NCBI RefSeq assembly: GCF_016427535.1
Contig: NZ_JAELXV010000001.1
Coordinates: 496,001 to 560,000 of the forward strand
DNA length: 64,000 nucleotides
Direction: 5' to 3'
From: Hymenobacter sp. BT559
GTDB lineage: Bacteria; Bacteroidota; Bacteroidia; Cytophagales; Hymenobacteraceae
The notes under the pieces were generated by a model. The model was not told the DNA's origin. It worked only from the letters and a program-made list of their open reading frames with translations, and made no database searches. Position 1 is the stretch's first letter. The number at the start of each line of letters is the position of its first letter. A program made the position numbers and the translations under genes. Of this stretch, positions 42,950 through 51,119 are shown in pieces.

Positions 42950-43069
42950 ATGGCCTACTTCTCGCTACCTAACAAGTCGACAACACAGGGGCTGTCGCTC
43001 ATAGTGCGCAGCCAGGCCCACCGCGATATTGCTTATCTGCCTACTGAGCCCGTGACGATTCGCCCCTGA
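42950..43069 (+). other. Possible 39-codon fragment or small ORF
   Basis: An ATG-to-TGA frame (MAYFSLPNKSTTQGLSLIVR...) lies between the tRNA terminator and a hairpin. It reads like the end of a larger protein, but nothing upstream supports that. Low confidence. Confidence 0.25.
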
Positions 43070-43080
43070 TACGCATAGTA

Positions 43081-43107
43081 AAAGCCCCGCTCAACCCGGG
43101 GCTTTTC
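43081..43107. terminator. Hairpin of the AAAAGCCCCG family (copy 1)
   Basis: AAAAGCCCCG - loop - CGGGGCTTTT. Related hairpins recur at 43653, 44483, 46281, 47062, 55284 and 55723. Confidence 0.75.
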
Positions 43108-43193
43108 TATTTGCCCAACCTAAGCCCCCACGCAAACCTCGGATACCCCACCAGTAGTGCCTCATCGCGGCGGAGCTTTTATATTTTCACGCT

Positions 43194-43607
43194 ATGAAAC
43201 ACTTGCTACTATTGAGTGTACTCGCACTGGGTGTTGCTGGCTGCAAAAAAGGGGAACCCGAAGGGCCTGACCCTTTCCTAGGCCACTGGCAAGCTGACAC
43301 CATCGACTATACCATGACCACCCCCCGTGGTGTGGTCGAGAAGACCTTTTCTGTTAAGTATAGCCAGACGCTGGATGTGACAGACACGACTATCACCTTT
43401 ACCAATGTTCCTATAGCAGGCGGCCCCCTGCCCACTTCCAGCTCCTTTACTTACACGCGTAATGGCGAAGAGCTGAAGATGACCAGCGGCGTCTGGCCTG
43501 CCGCCGAAATACGCGTGTTGTCCTTGACGCCCACTAGTTTCATTTATCAGGACAAGCAGATCAGTCAGGGCAGCTACATCATTACTCGTATCCCATACCA
43601 TCGCTAG
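43194..43607 (+). CDS. Small lipoprotein, lipocalin-like
   Basis: The 137-aa protein has a lipoprotein signal (LLLSVLALGVAGC, Cys at 17), then Gly/Pro/Glu residues and a beta-rich domain: FLGHWQADTIDYT opens it in the way of lipocalin-like proteins of Bacteroidota, followed by seven or eight strands (VSVKYSQTLDV-like, SSFTYTRNGEELKM, RVLSLTPTSFIYQD). Predicted location is the periplasmic face of a membrane. A TATATTTT element ends 6 bp before the ATG. Ligand unknown. Confidence 0.75.
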   Translation: MKHLLLLSVLALGVAGCKKGEPEGPDPFLGHWQADTIDYTMTTPRGVVEKTFSVKYSQTLDVTDTTITFTNVPIAGGPLPTSSSFTYTRNGEELKMTSGVWPAAEIRVLSLTPTSFIYQDKQISQGSYIITRIPYHR

Positions 43608-43652
43608 ACCCCACGCAAGCCCCTAACACTCCGCCAGTAGGAGAGAGACAAC

Positions 43653-43689
43653 AAAAAGCCTCGTATCCACGGGGATTTTTTTATATTTG
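43653..43689 (+). promoter_or_regulatory. Hairpin (family copy 2) followed by -7 element TATATTTG
   Basis: A degenerate AAAAAGCCTCG...CGGGGATTTTTTT hairpin runs directly into TATATTTG (43682-43689), 10 bp before the ATG at 43700. The hairpin would end transcription from upstream while the promoter starts the GAF gene. Confidence 0.5.
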
Positions 43690-43699
43690 GAGCAGAAGA

Positions 43700-44449
43700 A
43701 TGCTCGAGTGCTATTCTATTGTATTATACTTATTTATAGTTGTTCAAATGCTAGTTATGTCTGCTGTGCATGCTCCTGAAGCCGAGCGCCTTGCCTCCCT
43801 GCGCCACTACGATGTGGTACCTTTTTTGCGCGAAGACGTGTTTGAGGAATTTGCGGAATTGACGGCGCGCATCTTCAGCCTGCCCATCTGCCTCTTCAAC
43901 CTAGCCGACGCGCACCATATCACCACCGAGGCCTGCTATGGCCTGCCCGACGTGATGCCGCAGCCCCGCGCCGAAGCGCTCTGTTCCTCGGTAGTCGCGC
44001 AAAACCAGGTCGTCGTTTACCACGACCTAACGGCTGCTACTCCCACGCCCACCGATGCTGTAGCCATTCAGGCTACCTTAGCTAAGGGCATTCGCTTCTA
44101 CGCCGCCGCGCCCGTGCGTCTGGCAAACCAGCACTGCATCGGCACCCTATGCCTGCTCGACCAGTGGCCCCGCGAGTTTACTGCCGAAGAGCAACACGTG
44201 CTCCAGTGCCTCGCCGACCTCGTAAGCCAAGCCATTATGATGCGGCACCACTGCCACACCACCCCTGGGCTGGGACAAACCCACTGGCAGGCGCTGCACA
44301 CCCACCTGCATGATGAAGTCAGCGCCCTAGGGGCCCTGGTGCGCTATTTAACCACGCGCTACGGCAATACAATTCCGGTTGCCGAAGAGGTCTTGCATCT
44401 AGTGCTCAGGCGCTTGGCTGACCTGCGCGTCATCTTACAGAAAGACTAG
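43700..44449 (+). CDS. GAF-domain signalling protein
   Basis: The 249-aa protein has a hydrophobic N-terminus (residues 5-20), then a conserved opening APEAERLASLRHYDVVPFLRE typical of GAF domains that precede histidine kinases, and the GAF core (about 45-180) with FNLADAHHITTEACYG and GTLCLLDQWPREFTAEEQ. The tail (190-249) is helical and could contact a partner; there is no kinase or cyclase domain. A start at Met20 (43757) is also possible, which would remove the hydrophobic segment. It lies next to a broken PAS histidine kinase, so both may have served one pathway. Confidence 0.8.
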   Translation: MLECYSIVLYLFIVVQMLVMSAVHAPEAERLASLRHYDVVPFLREDVFEEFAELTARIFSLPICLFNLADAHHITTEACYGLPDVMPQPRAEALCSSVVAQNQVVVYHDLTAATPTPTDAVAIQATLAKGIRFYAAAPVRLANQHCIGTLCLLDQWPREFTAEEQHVLQCLADLVSQAIMMRHHCHTTPGLGQTHWQALHTHLHDEVSALGALVRYLTTRYGNTIPVAEEVLHLVLRRLADLRVILQKD

Positions 44450-44482
44450 CAATGTTGCTGCCGCACATTCCTCAAGCAACAG

Positions 44483-44513
44483 AAAGGCCCCGCTCACCCC
44501 GGGGCTTTTTGTG
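44483..44513. terminator. Hairpin of the AAAAGCCCCG family (copy 3)
   Basis: AAAGGCCCCG-CTCAC-CCCGGGGCTTTTT, 34 bp after the GAF gene. Confidence 0.75.
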
Positions 44514-44674
44514 GCCCAGCTGCGCCCCTAGCAAGCGGAAAGCAATACTTTGCGGACTTCTTAAATTTTATGTGCGGATAGACCAACCATGCAACTGCTA
44601 ACTTGTTGAGGGGGCGGCTCACCCAGTAGCTAGCAACTGCTACCCGGCTTAGGTGCGCCGCAATTCCCCCACAA

Positions 44675-45760
44675 ATGCAGGACTATTCTTTACTAAGCCC
44701 GCTGATTGAGCGTGGCAACACGGTTTATTTTGTATGCGACCTACCCCAGCGCCGGGTAGTGCAAGTAAGCAACTCGTATCAGCAGGTGCTGGGCAGTAGC
44801 GGCATCGACCCCACGGCTGACTTGTCGCAGTGGGTGAGCCGGCTGCACCCCGATGACTGGCAGTACCTCTGCCGAGAGTTCGCCACGGTCCAGCCTGGGG
44901 ACTTGCTCAGCGACAAGGAAGTGCGCATCACCTGGGCCGACGGTAGCACCCACTGGCTGTCCGTGCAGGCGGACTGGGTATTCGGCCCAGGAGGCCTGCC
45001 CTACCTGAGCGGGCAGGTGCAGGACGTGACAGCAACTAAGAAAGTGGCACTGAACGCGCAGAAATTCAGTACTAAGAAAGATGCGACGTTCGAAATTCTT
45101 TCCCACGATTTGGCGGCGCCGCTCGTTAATGCCTGGCAATTGAGCCTAGTGCTCAAGGATATCCTGGGCGGGCAAGCCAGCGCGAAAGTGTAGCACGTAT
45201 TGCAGTTGCTCGAGCGCACCTGCGCGCAGGGGGTAGCCCTTATCCGCGACTTCGTGGACACCGAGTTTATGGAATCGGCTAACGTAGACCTACGAAGAGA
45301 GCGCGCCGACCTGGACGCTTGGCTGCTGACCATTATGGAGGAATACCAGAACTCAACCTGGCATACTAACCTGCATTTTAGCTATGAGCCCTGAGCCGAG
45401 CCGGTGTACGTAGAAATGGACATCAATAAGTTTCAGCAGGTAATTAATAACCTAGTGTCCAACGCCATCAAGTTTACGCCCGACAAGGGCCGCATCACCG
45501 TGCAGTTGACGCGACAAGGGCAACAGGCCGTAATAACGATAGCGGATGATGGCGTCGGCATCCCAATCCTTATGCAGCCTGTGCTGTTCGATAAGTTTAC
45601 CAAGGCCCGACGCCCCGGCATTCGAGGCGAAAAAACGACTGGATTGGGTATGTCCATCATTCGGACCATCGTGGAGTTGCACCAAGGCGATATCTCGTTC
45701 GAGAGTTAGGAAGGACAGGGCTCCACATTCACTGTCTGCATACCCGCCCTACCGCAGTAG
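44675..45760 (+). pseudogene. PAS-domain histidine kinase with three in-frame stops
   Basis: One frame of 362 codons shows a PAS domain (about 1-125), the phosphoacceptor H-box EILSHDLAAPL (about 140-150) and an HATPase domain: N-box NNLVSNAIKFTPDKG, G1 ADDGVGIP, GLGMSIIRTIVELHQGD and a final STFTVCIPALPQ. It is cut by TAG at 45191-45193, TGA at 45392-45394 and TAG at 45707-45709. All three segments stay in the same frame, so no indel is involved; all fit C-to-T changes of Gln or Arg codons. As read normally it yields a 172-aa PAS/H-box piece and a 101-aa ATPase piece. It is a young pseudogene; read-through is not excluded but unlikely because one stop is TGA. Confidence 0.8.
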
Positions 45761-45901
45761 GTCTACGCCAGCCTACCTATGTATGAATAGAAGCCTCTTG
45801 CTATAATATTAGATTATTGATTGATTTAGCACGACTATTAAAAAACAGTAACTAGCTTTAAGTTAGCAAAGTCATTGTAGCAGCTTATTTTTATTATTCC
45901 T

Positions 45902-46249
45902 TTGTATAGTCATACTTCTACTGCATCGACCCCCGTCTTCTTTGAAAATACCATTGGGCGGTTATCTGTTCATCCGCTAGGCCACTACATTGGCATTGAA
46001 TACCATAATGTCACGCGCCGCGCGGCTGAACTGCACACGTTTCTGGTGCAGGCAGACCAGTTACTTGCCCAGTGGGGCTGGGATAAGCTGCTAACCCCCC
46101 AGATAACCATGCTCGACTTTACGGCGGAGGAATTACAAGACATGTGTGCCCATTGGGAAAGAGAAGGGTCTCAGCGCCCAGCCCTGCTACACGGCTCGCT
46201 GTTATTACCACACAAGGTATTCGTCTCGCTTTCCCGCCAAACAAGCTAG
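45902..46249 (+). CDS. Small STAS-like/sensor-associated protein (uncertain)
   Basis: This 115-aa soluble protein starts at TTG 45902 or a later codon; no ATG fits. Its order IGRLSVHPLGHYIGIEYHN, then a helix (RRAAELHTFLVQADQLL), GWDKLLTPQITMLDFTAEEL and a C-terminal strand resembles a SpoIIAA/STAS-type alpha-beta fold. It has the same strand-helix pattern as the product of 46602-47051, so both may belong to one family of signalling accessory proteins. No catalytic motif. It is followed by a family hairpin at 46281. Confidence 0.55.
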   Translation: MYSHTSTASTPVFFENTIGRLSVHPLGHYIGIEYHNVTRRAAELHTFLVQADQLLAQWGWDKLLTPQITMLDFTAEELQDMCAHWEREGSQRPALLHGSLLLPHKVFVSLSRQTS

Positions 46250-46280
46250 GGCCGTTTGCTGCGTCTTACCTGCTAGAAGT

Positions 46281-46310
46281 AAAAGCCCCGTTCACCACGG
46301 GGCTTTTTTA
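46281..46310. terminator. Hairpin of the AAAAGCCCCG family (copy 4)
   Basis: AAAAGCCCCG-TTCACCA-CGGGGCTTTT with a T-run; the most regular copy. Confidence 0.8.
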
Positions 46311-46601
46311 GTAGCATTTAGCCAAATAACCCCTACTTACTGGTGAGCTCTGGAGTGCACTGAGTTTGGATAGTCGAACGCAGAAGGGCCTAAACATTAA
46401 ATTATTAAGGTGCGTTAATGTTAACAGGATTTTATTATTTTATATTATATAAATACTAATCGCTATAAGTTCAGCTCACTTCTTTGCCTATTGGCTGAGC
46501 TTACATGATGAGTAGTCATCGGCCTCTTTGCCTAGTAGTTAGCAAAGCATGCCGAGTGAGCTTATCTGCTATTCTTTATCTACCACCCTTTCTTTCCTTC
46601 C
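46311..46601. other. AT-rich intergenic region
   Basis: No gene is seen. 46390-46470 is strongly AT-rich (TAATGTTAAC, TTTATATTATATAAATAC), unlike the rest of the window, and could hold the promoter of the 46602 gene. The base composition suggests foreign sequence. Confidence 0.4.
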
Positions 46602-47051
46602 ATGCTACCTAACAATCTCCTTTTTCCCTCCGGGGGCCAGTGTGCCCTAGCTTACGATAAAGCCGAGGGTTGGCTACGTGCCGTTTGGACTGGCTACATC
46701 AATACTGAGCAAGCCATGCAAGGCGCTCTAAATTACTTGGAGCAGGTCGGCCCGCTGCACTGTCTTTACCTGCTCAATGATAATGTGGGGCTACAAGGTC
46801 CTTGGTTTGATTCTACGCAGTGGCTGGGGGCAGTTTGGCTACCCCAAGCGCAACGCCTGGGGCTGCGCTACGTGGCGCACGTCGTGCAGCGCGATACCCA
46901 CACCGACATTTTGACGCTCAAGTACCCAGGTCATCATACTGTTGACGCGGTAGAACTACAACTTTTCTACGATGTGGCCACGGCCGAGGAATGGCTGCGC
47001 AGCTGCCAGCAGCCAGCTAGTTCGGTAGGTTCTCAGGTACCGCTGCCTTAA
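46602..47051 (+). CDS. Small STAS-like protein of a Hymenobacter-type signalling cluster
   Basis: The 149-aa protein has YDKAEGWLRAVWTGYINTEQ at about 19-38, then a long helix (AMQGALNYLEQV), a strand with LYLLNDNVGLQGPW, DSTQWLGAVWLPQAQRLGL and ELQLFYDVATAEEWL near the end. The strand-helix-strand order fits a SpoIIAA-like/STAS fold, used to bind partners in phosphorelays. The function is inferred from this shape and from the neighbouring GAF and kinase genes. ATG start; a short Ser/Pro-rich tail. Confidence 0.6.
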   Translation: MLPNNLLFPSGGQCALAYDKAEGWLRAVWTGYINTEQAMQGALNYLEQVGPLHCLYLLNDNVGLQGPWFDSTQWLGAVWLPQAQRLGLRYVAHVVQRDTHTDILTLKYPGHHTVDAVELQLFYDVATAEEWLRSCQQPASSVGSQVPLP

Positions 47052-47061
47052 GTTGGTAGTT

Positions 47062-47087
47062 AAGACCCGCTCACCACGAGTTTTTTT
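47062..47087. terminator. Hairpin of the AAAAGCCCCG family (copy 5, degenerate)
   Basis: AAGACCCGCTCACCACGAGTTTTTTT keeps the loop GCTCACCA but not a full stem. Confidence 0.45.
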
Positions 47088-47125
47088 CTAACACTACTAG
47101 CACCCGGTGCTAGTTTGCCGGGCTT

Positions 47126-47336
47126 ATGGAATACACCTTCCGCCAAGTGCTCTCGCGTCCGACAAAGAAGGCCGCTGCCGCATCGTCCTCGATGTGACCT
47201 GGGAGGGCCAGCGTTAGAAGATGCCTACAGGCGTGAGCTGCTTACCCGAGCACTTTCAACCCGGCGCCAAACGCGTCGTTAATCCTAAAGACCCCACGCG
47301 GCCATCTACAATGCCAAGCTGGCGCGCTGGTCGATA
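47126..47336 (+). pseudogene. Tyrosine recombinase N-terminal remnant
   Basis: An ATG opens MEYTFRQVLS; after a frameshift the frame SDKEGRCRIVLDVTWEGQR, an in-frame TAG, then KMPTGVSCLPEHFQPGAK follows. This is the arm-type DNA-binding domain at the N-terminus of Bacteroidota integrases. A further shift gives AAIYNAKLARW, the start of the core-binding helix. The catalytic domain is absent. Confidence 0.65.
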
Positions 47337-47351
47337 AAGCGCTTAACCATA

Positions 47352-47673
47352 TGGACTAAAAGCATAAAACAGCGGAAAGGATAGCCTAGGGTAGGGGTGC
47401 CCTGTGCAAGACAGGGCCGACGTATGCCTTGCGGCATCTGCCCAGTGCCCCCAACGGGTAGCCGCCCCATTGCTTAGCTTTTTCTGCTTTACTGGGTCTA
47501 ACGGGGGTATTCTTATGCGAGCAGGACCCGCAGAGCAGCTTCCAAGCACCTCCCTCTCCAGCGCTAGGTAGCCGATAAACGAGCCTGCCTGGAAGAACTA
47601 GACTAGAGTGCCCGCCTTTTAGATGCCTTCCACTTGCGACGAAGGTCGTGCTGCTGCTTGCCCTCCCCACTAC
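47352..47673. other. Non-coding region with tandem hairpins
   Basis: No convincing gene. On the minus strand two small hairpins follow each other: ATGCC-GCAA-GGCAT (GNRA-type loop) and GCCCTGT-CTTGC-ACAGGGC (about 47398-47440). They lie downstream of the TlpA gene and could be its 3' end or a small RNA. Confidence 0.3.
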
Positions 47674-48843
47674 TCATTGCAGGCCCGCTGCAATGGCCTG
47701 CTGCAGCGCGGCCATTTCGTCTTCGCTGTAGCCTGTCTTTTTCAGGACCTCGTTGCCTACATTATCCGTTAGGATGAGCACTGGAATGGCCTGCAGACTG
47801 AACTGCTGCTCGACCTGCAGCCGCTGGTCCTGAGCCATGACCACCTGGGGCCAGCCCATCTGCTCCTCCCGCAGGGCTTTGCGCCAACTAGTCACGTCTT
47901 TGTCGATTGAAATACTGGTCATCTGCAGCCCGTTGCCGTGGAAGGCGCGGTAGAGCTGCTTGAGGGCAGGAATCTCTTGGCGGCAGGGACCGCACCAACT
48001 CGCCCAAAACACTAACAGGTTGAGCTTGGCCTTGGGGTTGAGAATGCCATGCGCCACCTGGCTCGTGTCGGCCAGCACGAGATTGTGATAGGGGGCACTG
48101 GCCTCCTTTCGGGTCACAAAGTAGGTGCGCAGGTCTCGCCCAATGCCAGAAGTTTGCACTTGGGGGGCGAACAGAGCGAATAAGTCGGCCAATTCCTGTT
48201 TCGAATAGTTTTCCTTGTCCTGCGCAATGCCTTTAAGCAGAAAGTAGGAGGTGGGATGCTGCTGGACCAGGCTTTTGAAATAGTGCAGTCTAGCTGGTCG
48301 CTGGGCGGGGTCGCGCGTGGTGATATAGCCAAAGCCCTTGTTCATCCATTGCTGATAGAGCTCATTGTCTGGGCCGGCCTTTATCGTCAGAAAGCCAGTT
48401 GACGCAGGCGTCAGGTCGCCGGTGATGTGTGCGCCTTCCGGCCCTAGGAAAAAAGCACTGGTGGCGCTCACCGTCTTGCCCTGCGATTGGGACGCATTCA
48501 AATAGGGTAAGTGCCGAATATAATGCCAGTCTTTTTGCGTGCTATCGGGGTAGTGAATACTGGCTAAAAAGGGCACGAACGCCGAGTCGGCCGCGAGCTC
48601 AAAGGCAAAGTGGCCATTGGTCACGAGGGCCGAATCGACCACGCGTTTCGAATCGTAGGCATCGGTCAGATAGACTTTGCCGGTGGTCAGGTTCTTGACC
48701 ACGCCTTCTACCCGGATGGGATGCGCAGCTTGGGTAGGCTGACAACTAGGCAAGGCGAGCAGCAAGCCGCAAACAGTTGCGAGCAGGGAAAGTCGCCACT
48801 GGCCGGCTAGCCATTGCGAAAGAGGGGGAGCGTAGAGTGCCAT
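47674..48843 (-). CDS. TlpA-like thioredoxin lipoprotein with DUF4369-type N-terminal domain
   Basis: The 389-aa protein has a lipoprotein-like signal (LLATVCGLLLALPSC, Cys near 33), an N-terminal beta domain (about 40-150, VEGVVKNLTTGKVYLTDAYD), a helical middle and a C-terminal thioredoxin fold with active site WASWCGPCRQE (about 285). This layout is frequent in Bacteroidota, where such proteins reduce disulfides in the periplasm, for example in cytochrome maturation or substrate scavenging. Start ATG 48843. A second TlpA gene is divergent from it at 49374, 530 bp away. Confidence 0.88.
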   Translation of the reverse strand: MALYAPPLSQWLAGQWRLSLLATVCGLLLALPSCQPTQAAHPIRVEGVVKNLTTGKVYLTDAYDSKRVVDSALVTNGHFAFELAADSAFVPFLASIHYPDSTQKDWHYIRHLPYLNASQSQGKTVSATSAFFLGPEGAHITGDLTPASTGFLTIKAGPDNELYQQWMNKGFGYITTRDPAQRPARLHYFKSLVQQHPTSYFLLKGIAQDKENYSKQELADLFALFAPQVQTSGIGRDLRTYFVTRKEASAPYHNLVLADTSQVAHGILNPKAKLNLLVFWASWCGPCRQEIPALKQLYRAFHGNGLQMTSISIDKDVTSWRKALREEQMGWPQVVMAQDQRLQVEQQFSLQAIPVLILTDNVGNEVLKKTGYSEDEMAALQQAIAAGLQ

Positions 48844-49373
48844 ACGGAAGCCAACCAATCGAAAAGACTCTGCCCCAGACGAGTACCGCTAGGCGCTAGC
48901 GCAAACGTAGCAGGATTTGCTAGCACTACCAAAGCTTCCTGTAGACAACCCCAAACGGTGCGCCTTGCTGATGCCTGCCTAGACGGAATAACTCCAGTAG
49001 TTTTCGCGGGTCTAGAAGGGGGCAGCTGGGGTAGGTTGTGACCCTGTCTTTCGGCCCTCACCTTAGCCTAGGGTCAGCACGCTAACCGGTTCGTAGCGGC
49101 GCGTTCCTTCGCCAAGTCCGCCTGGGAGCTTGACTAGCGGCGTCGGTAGGAGCGCATGTAGTGTGCATCCGCTTGCCAAGTTGTTCATACCAAGATATTT
49201 TCGCTATATTGACCAGCAGTTTACCCCCTGCGGGGCGACGGGTGGGTCGGCTCCGACTTGGCCAGCCGCTTCGCGCGCTAAATGGACGGATGTTGGTCAC
49301 CTCGCCCAAGCGTCAAGGGTCCGCCGCTGGTTGCGCCCTCAGTTTTCTCCCACCCACTTTTCTTTTCTTGCGC
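48844..49373. other. Intergenic region between divergent TlpA genes
   Basis: No supported gene in 530 bp. A TATTTTCG sequence at about 49195-49202 resembles a -7 element for the 49374 gene with a leader of about 165 nt. The rest shows no recognisable feature. Confidence 0.35.
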
Positions 49374-50840
49374 ATGAAAACATCTTTCCTGGTTAGCGGG
49401 TCTGCCCTAGGGATGCTCGCCCTGCGTGGCTTATTGGCCACCGCCTCGCCCGCCCCGCCCCTCACGGTGCTGAGCGGGCACCTCGCCCACGCTCCCCAGG
49501 CCGACTCGGTTCGCCTGCAGGTCGGTTCGCGCCGGGTCGCGACGGTGCTGAGCCCCGCGGGGGAATTTCGCCTTGAGGTGGCGGTGCTACCTGAGCCCCA
49601 GCAGGCGACCTTCTCGTATGGCGGCCAGCGCACCACGCTCTGGCTAAGCCCCGGCGACCGCCAGCACCTGACCCTGGACTTTCCCAAGTTTGACGAGACG
49701 GTGCAGTACAGCGGCCGGGGGGCGGCCCTCAGTAACTACCTGGCCCGCGCCAGCTATCGGTTCGCGTACGATATTCCCGGCCAGGTGCCGGTCCCGCGCA
49801 ATCACCTCACCCTGCAAACGACCCCGGCTGAGTTTGTGCAGCAAGAAACGGCCTACCAGCAGCAGCAGCAGGAGTTCCTAACGACCTATGCCCAGGCCCA
49901 CGGGCTGCCGAAGGCCTTCGTGCGCGACCAGCGGCAGATTCTGGCCTTGCAGGGGGGCCAGGACTGGCTGGGCTTCATCGGCTACTGGCACTATCTCCAT
50001 CGCGACGACACCCCGGCGCAAGCCCTCGTGCTGCCCGCGACGTACTTCGACTTTTTACCCGCCTTGCGGCTGCCGCAGCTCGTGGCCCACCCTAGGGCGG
50101 CGACTACGCCCCTGGTCACGGAGCTCCTCTATGGCTACAACAACCGGCTGCTGCCGAATGGGCCCCTGAGTACCGACCCAGCCGAGATAGGTCGGCTCTA
50201 CGCTGTGGCCACCGCCGACTTCGGGCCCACGCCCGCCCGCGACCAAGTAATGTATAATCTCTTAACGTCTAACGTACTGCAAAATTTCCCCAGTGTACTG
50301 GCCGCCTACCCCACGTTCAAGGCACAGAACCGCGACTCCACTTTGGCGCGTGAGCTGCGCCAGCAGGTGGTGGTCCGGCTACCTTTTGCGGCCGGCCAGC
50401 CGGCGCCCGACTTTACGCTCCGCGATAACACGGGTAAGGAGGTATCCATGCGCGAGCTGCGGGGCAAGGTGGTGTACCTCGACTTTTGGGGCACGTGGTG
50501 CGGCCCCTGCATGTATGAAATGACCAAGCATAGTCACGCCTTGAAGGAACGCTTCCTGGGCCGGGACGTGGCCTTCGTCTATATCTCGGTGCGCGATACG
50601 CAGGCGCAGTGGCAGCAGGTGTTGCAGCAAGAGCGATTGACGAGCGCTAACAGCGTGCACCTGTGGGCCCCCGATAGACAGGTCGCCCAACTCTACCAGG
50701 TGCCCTACTACCCCTGCTACTACTTAATTGGTCGCGATGGCCGCTTCGTGGAGGCGTACACCACGCTGCCGTCGGATGGCGCGAAAACCGTCGCGGCCAT
50801 TGAGGCGGCGCTCAACGCCCCCGCCAACGCCCCGCGGTAG
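49374..50840 (+). CDS. TlpA-like thioredoxin protein, exported
   Basis: The 488-aa protein starts at ATG 49374 with a signal peptide (about 1-25, ending ATAS); the frame is open further upstream but lacks one. N-terminal beta domain (about 30-110), a long helical middle with Gln repeats (TAYQQQQQEFLTTY), and the thioredoxin domain from about 350 with QPAPDFTLRDNTGKEV and active site WGTWCGPCMYEM. The usual cis-Pro is seen in YQVPYYPCYY. Predicted role is periplasmic thiol reduction. It pairs divergently with the TlpA at 47674 but is only distantly similar outside the active domain. Confidence 0.88.
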   Translation: MKTSFLVSGSALGMLALRGLLATASPAPPLTVLSGHLAHAPQADSVRLQVGSRRVATVLSPAGEFRLEVAVLPEPQQATFSYGGQRTTLWLSPGDRQHLTLDFPKFDETVQYSGRGAALSNYLARASYRFAYDIPGQVPVPRNHLTLQTTPAEFVQQETAYQQQQQEFLTTYAQAHGLPKAFVRDQRQILALQGGQDWLGFIGYWHYLHRDDTPAQALVLPATYFDFLPALRLPQLVAHPRAATTPLVTELLYGYNNRLLPNGPLSTDPAEIGRLYAVATADFGPTPARDQVMYNLLTSNVLQNFPSVLAAYPTFKAQNRDSTLARELRQQVVVRLPFAAGQPAPDFTLRDNTGKEVSMRELRGKVVYLDFWGTWCGPCMYEMTKHSHALKERFLGRDVAFVYISVRDTQAQWQQVLQQERLTSANSVHLWAPDRQVAQLYQVPYYPCYYLIGRDGRFVEAYTTLPSDGAKTVAAIEAALNAPANAPR

Positions 50841-51119
50841 TTCGCAAGGCGCAGGTCAAGAGCCATTGCCTTTGCTTATCCCGTGCCTCCTGTGCTTCTC
50901 CTCTTTTCACCGAGTGGCTTTACCATGCAGCGAGACTTTCATCCGTGTTTGACAGCTGACTTGCGCTGTTCACGAGCTAACCATTGAGTTCTGCAACAGC
51001 CTCGCCCATTTTGTGGCTTAAGTGCAGTATGTACCCTTACAGCCCTTAAAGCGACTTTTTACCTCTAGTGCAACCTTGCTCCTTCTACGAAGGCTCTCTA
51101 CGATGACTTCCCTTCACCC

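Noticed and set aside
44675..45760. Amber-recoded kinase with a suppressor tRNA
   Set aside because: One of the three stops is TGA, both tRNAs in the window have ordinary anticodons, and many core genes use TAG as the true stop.
44330..47390. Lack of CCTAGG as a marker of foreign DNA
   Set aside because: Core genes such as mltG and the Gfo/Idh gene also lack the motif over 1.5-2 kb, so short gaps are not diagnostic.
47386..47670. 94-codon minus-strand frame as a gene
   Set aside because: No protein-like pattern; the region looks like non-coding DNA with hairpins.
49161..49373. N-terminal extension of the TlpA gene at 49374
   Set aside because: The extension has no signal peptide, whereas the ATG at 49374 begins a good one.
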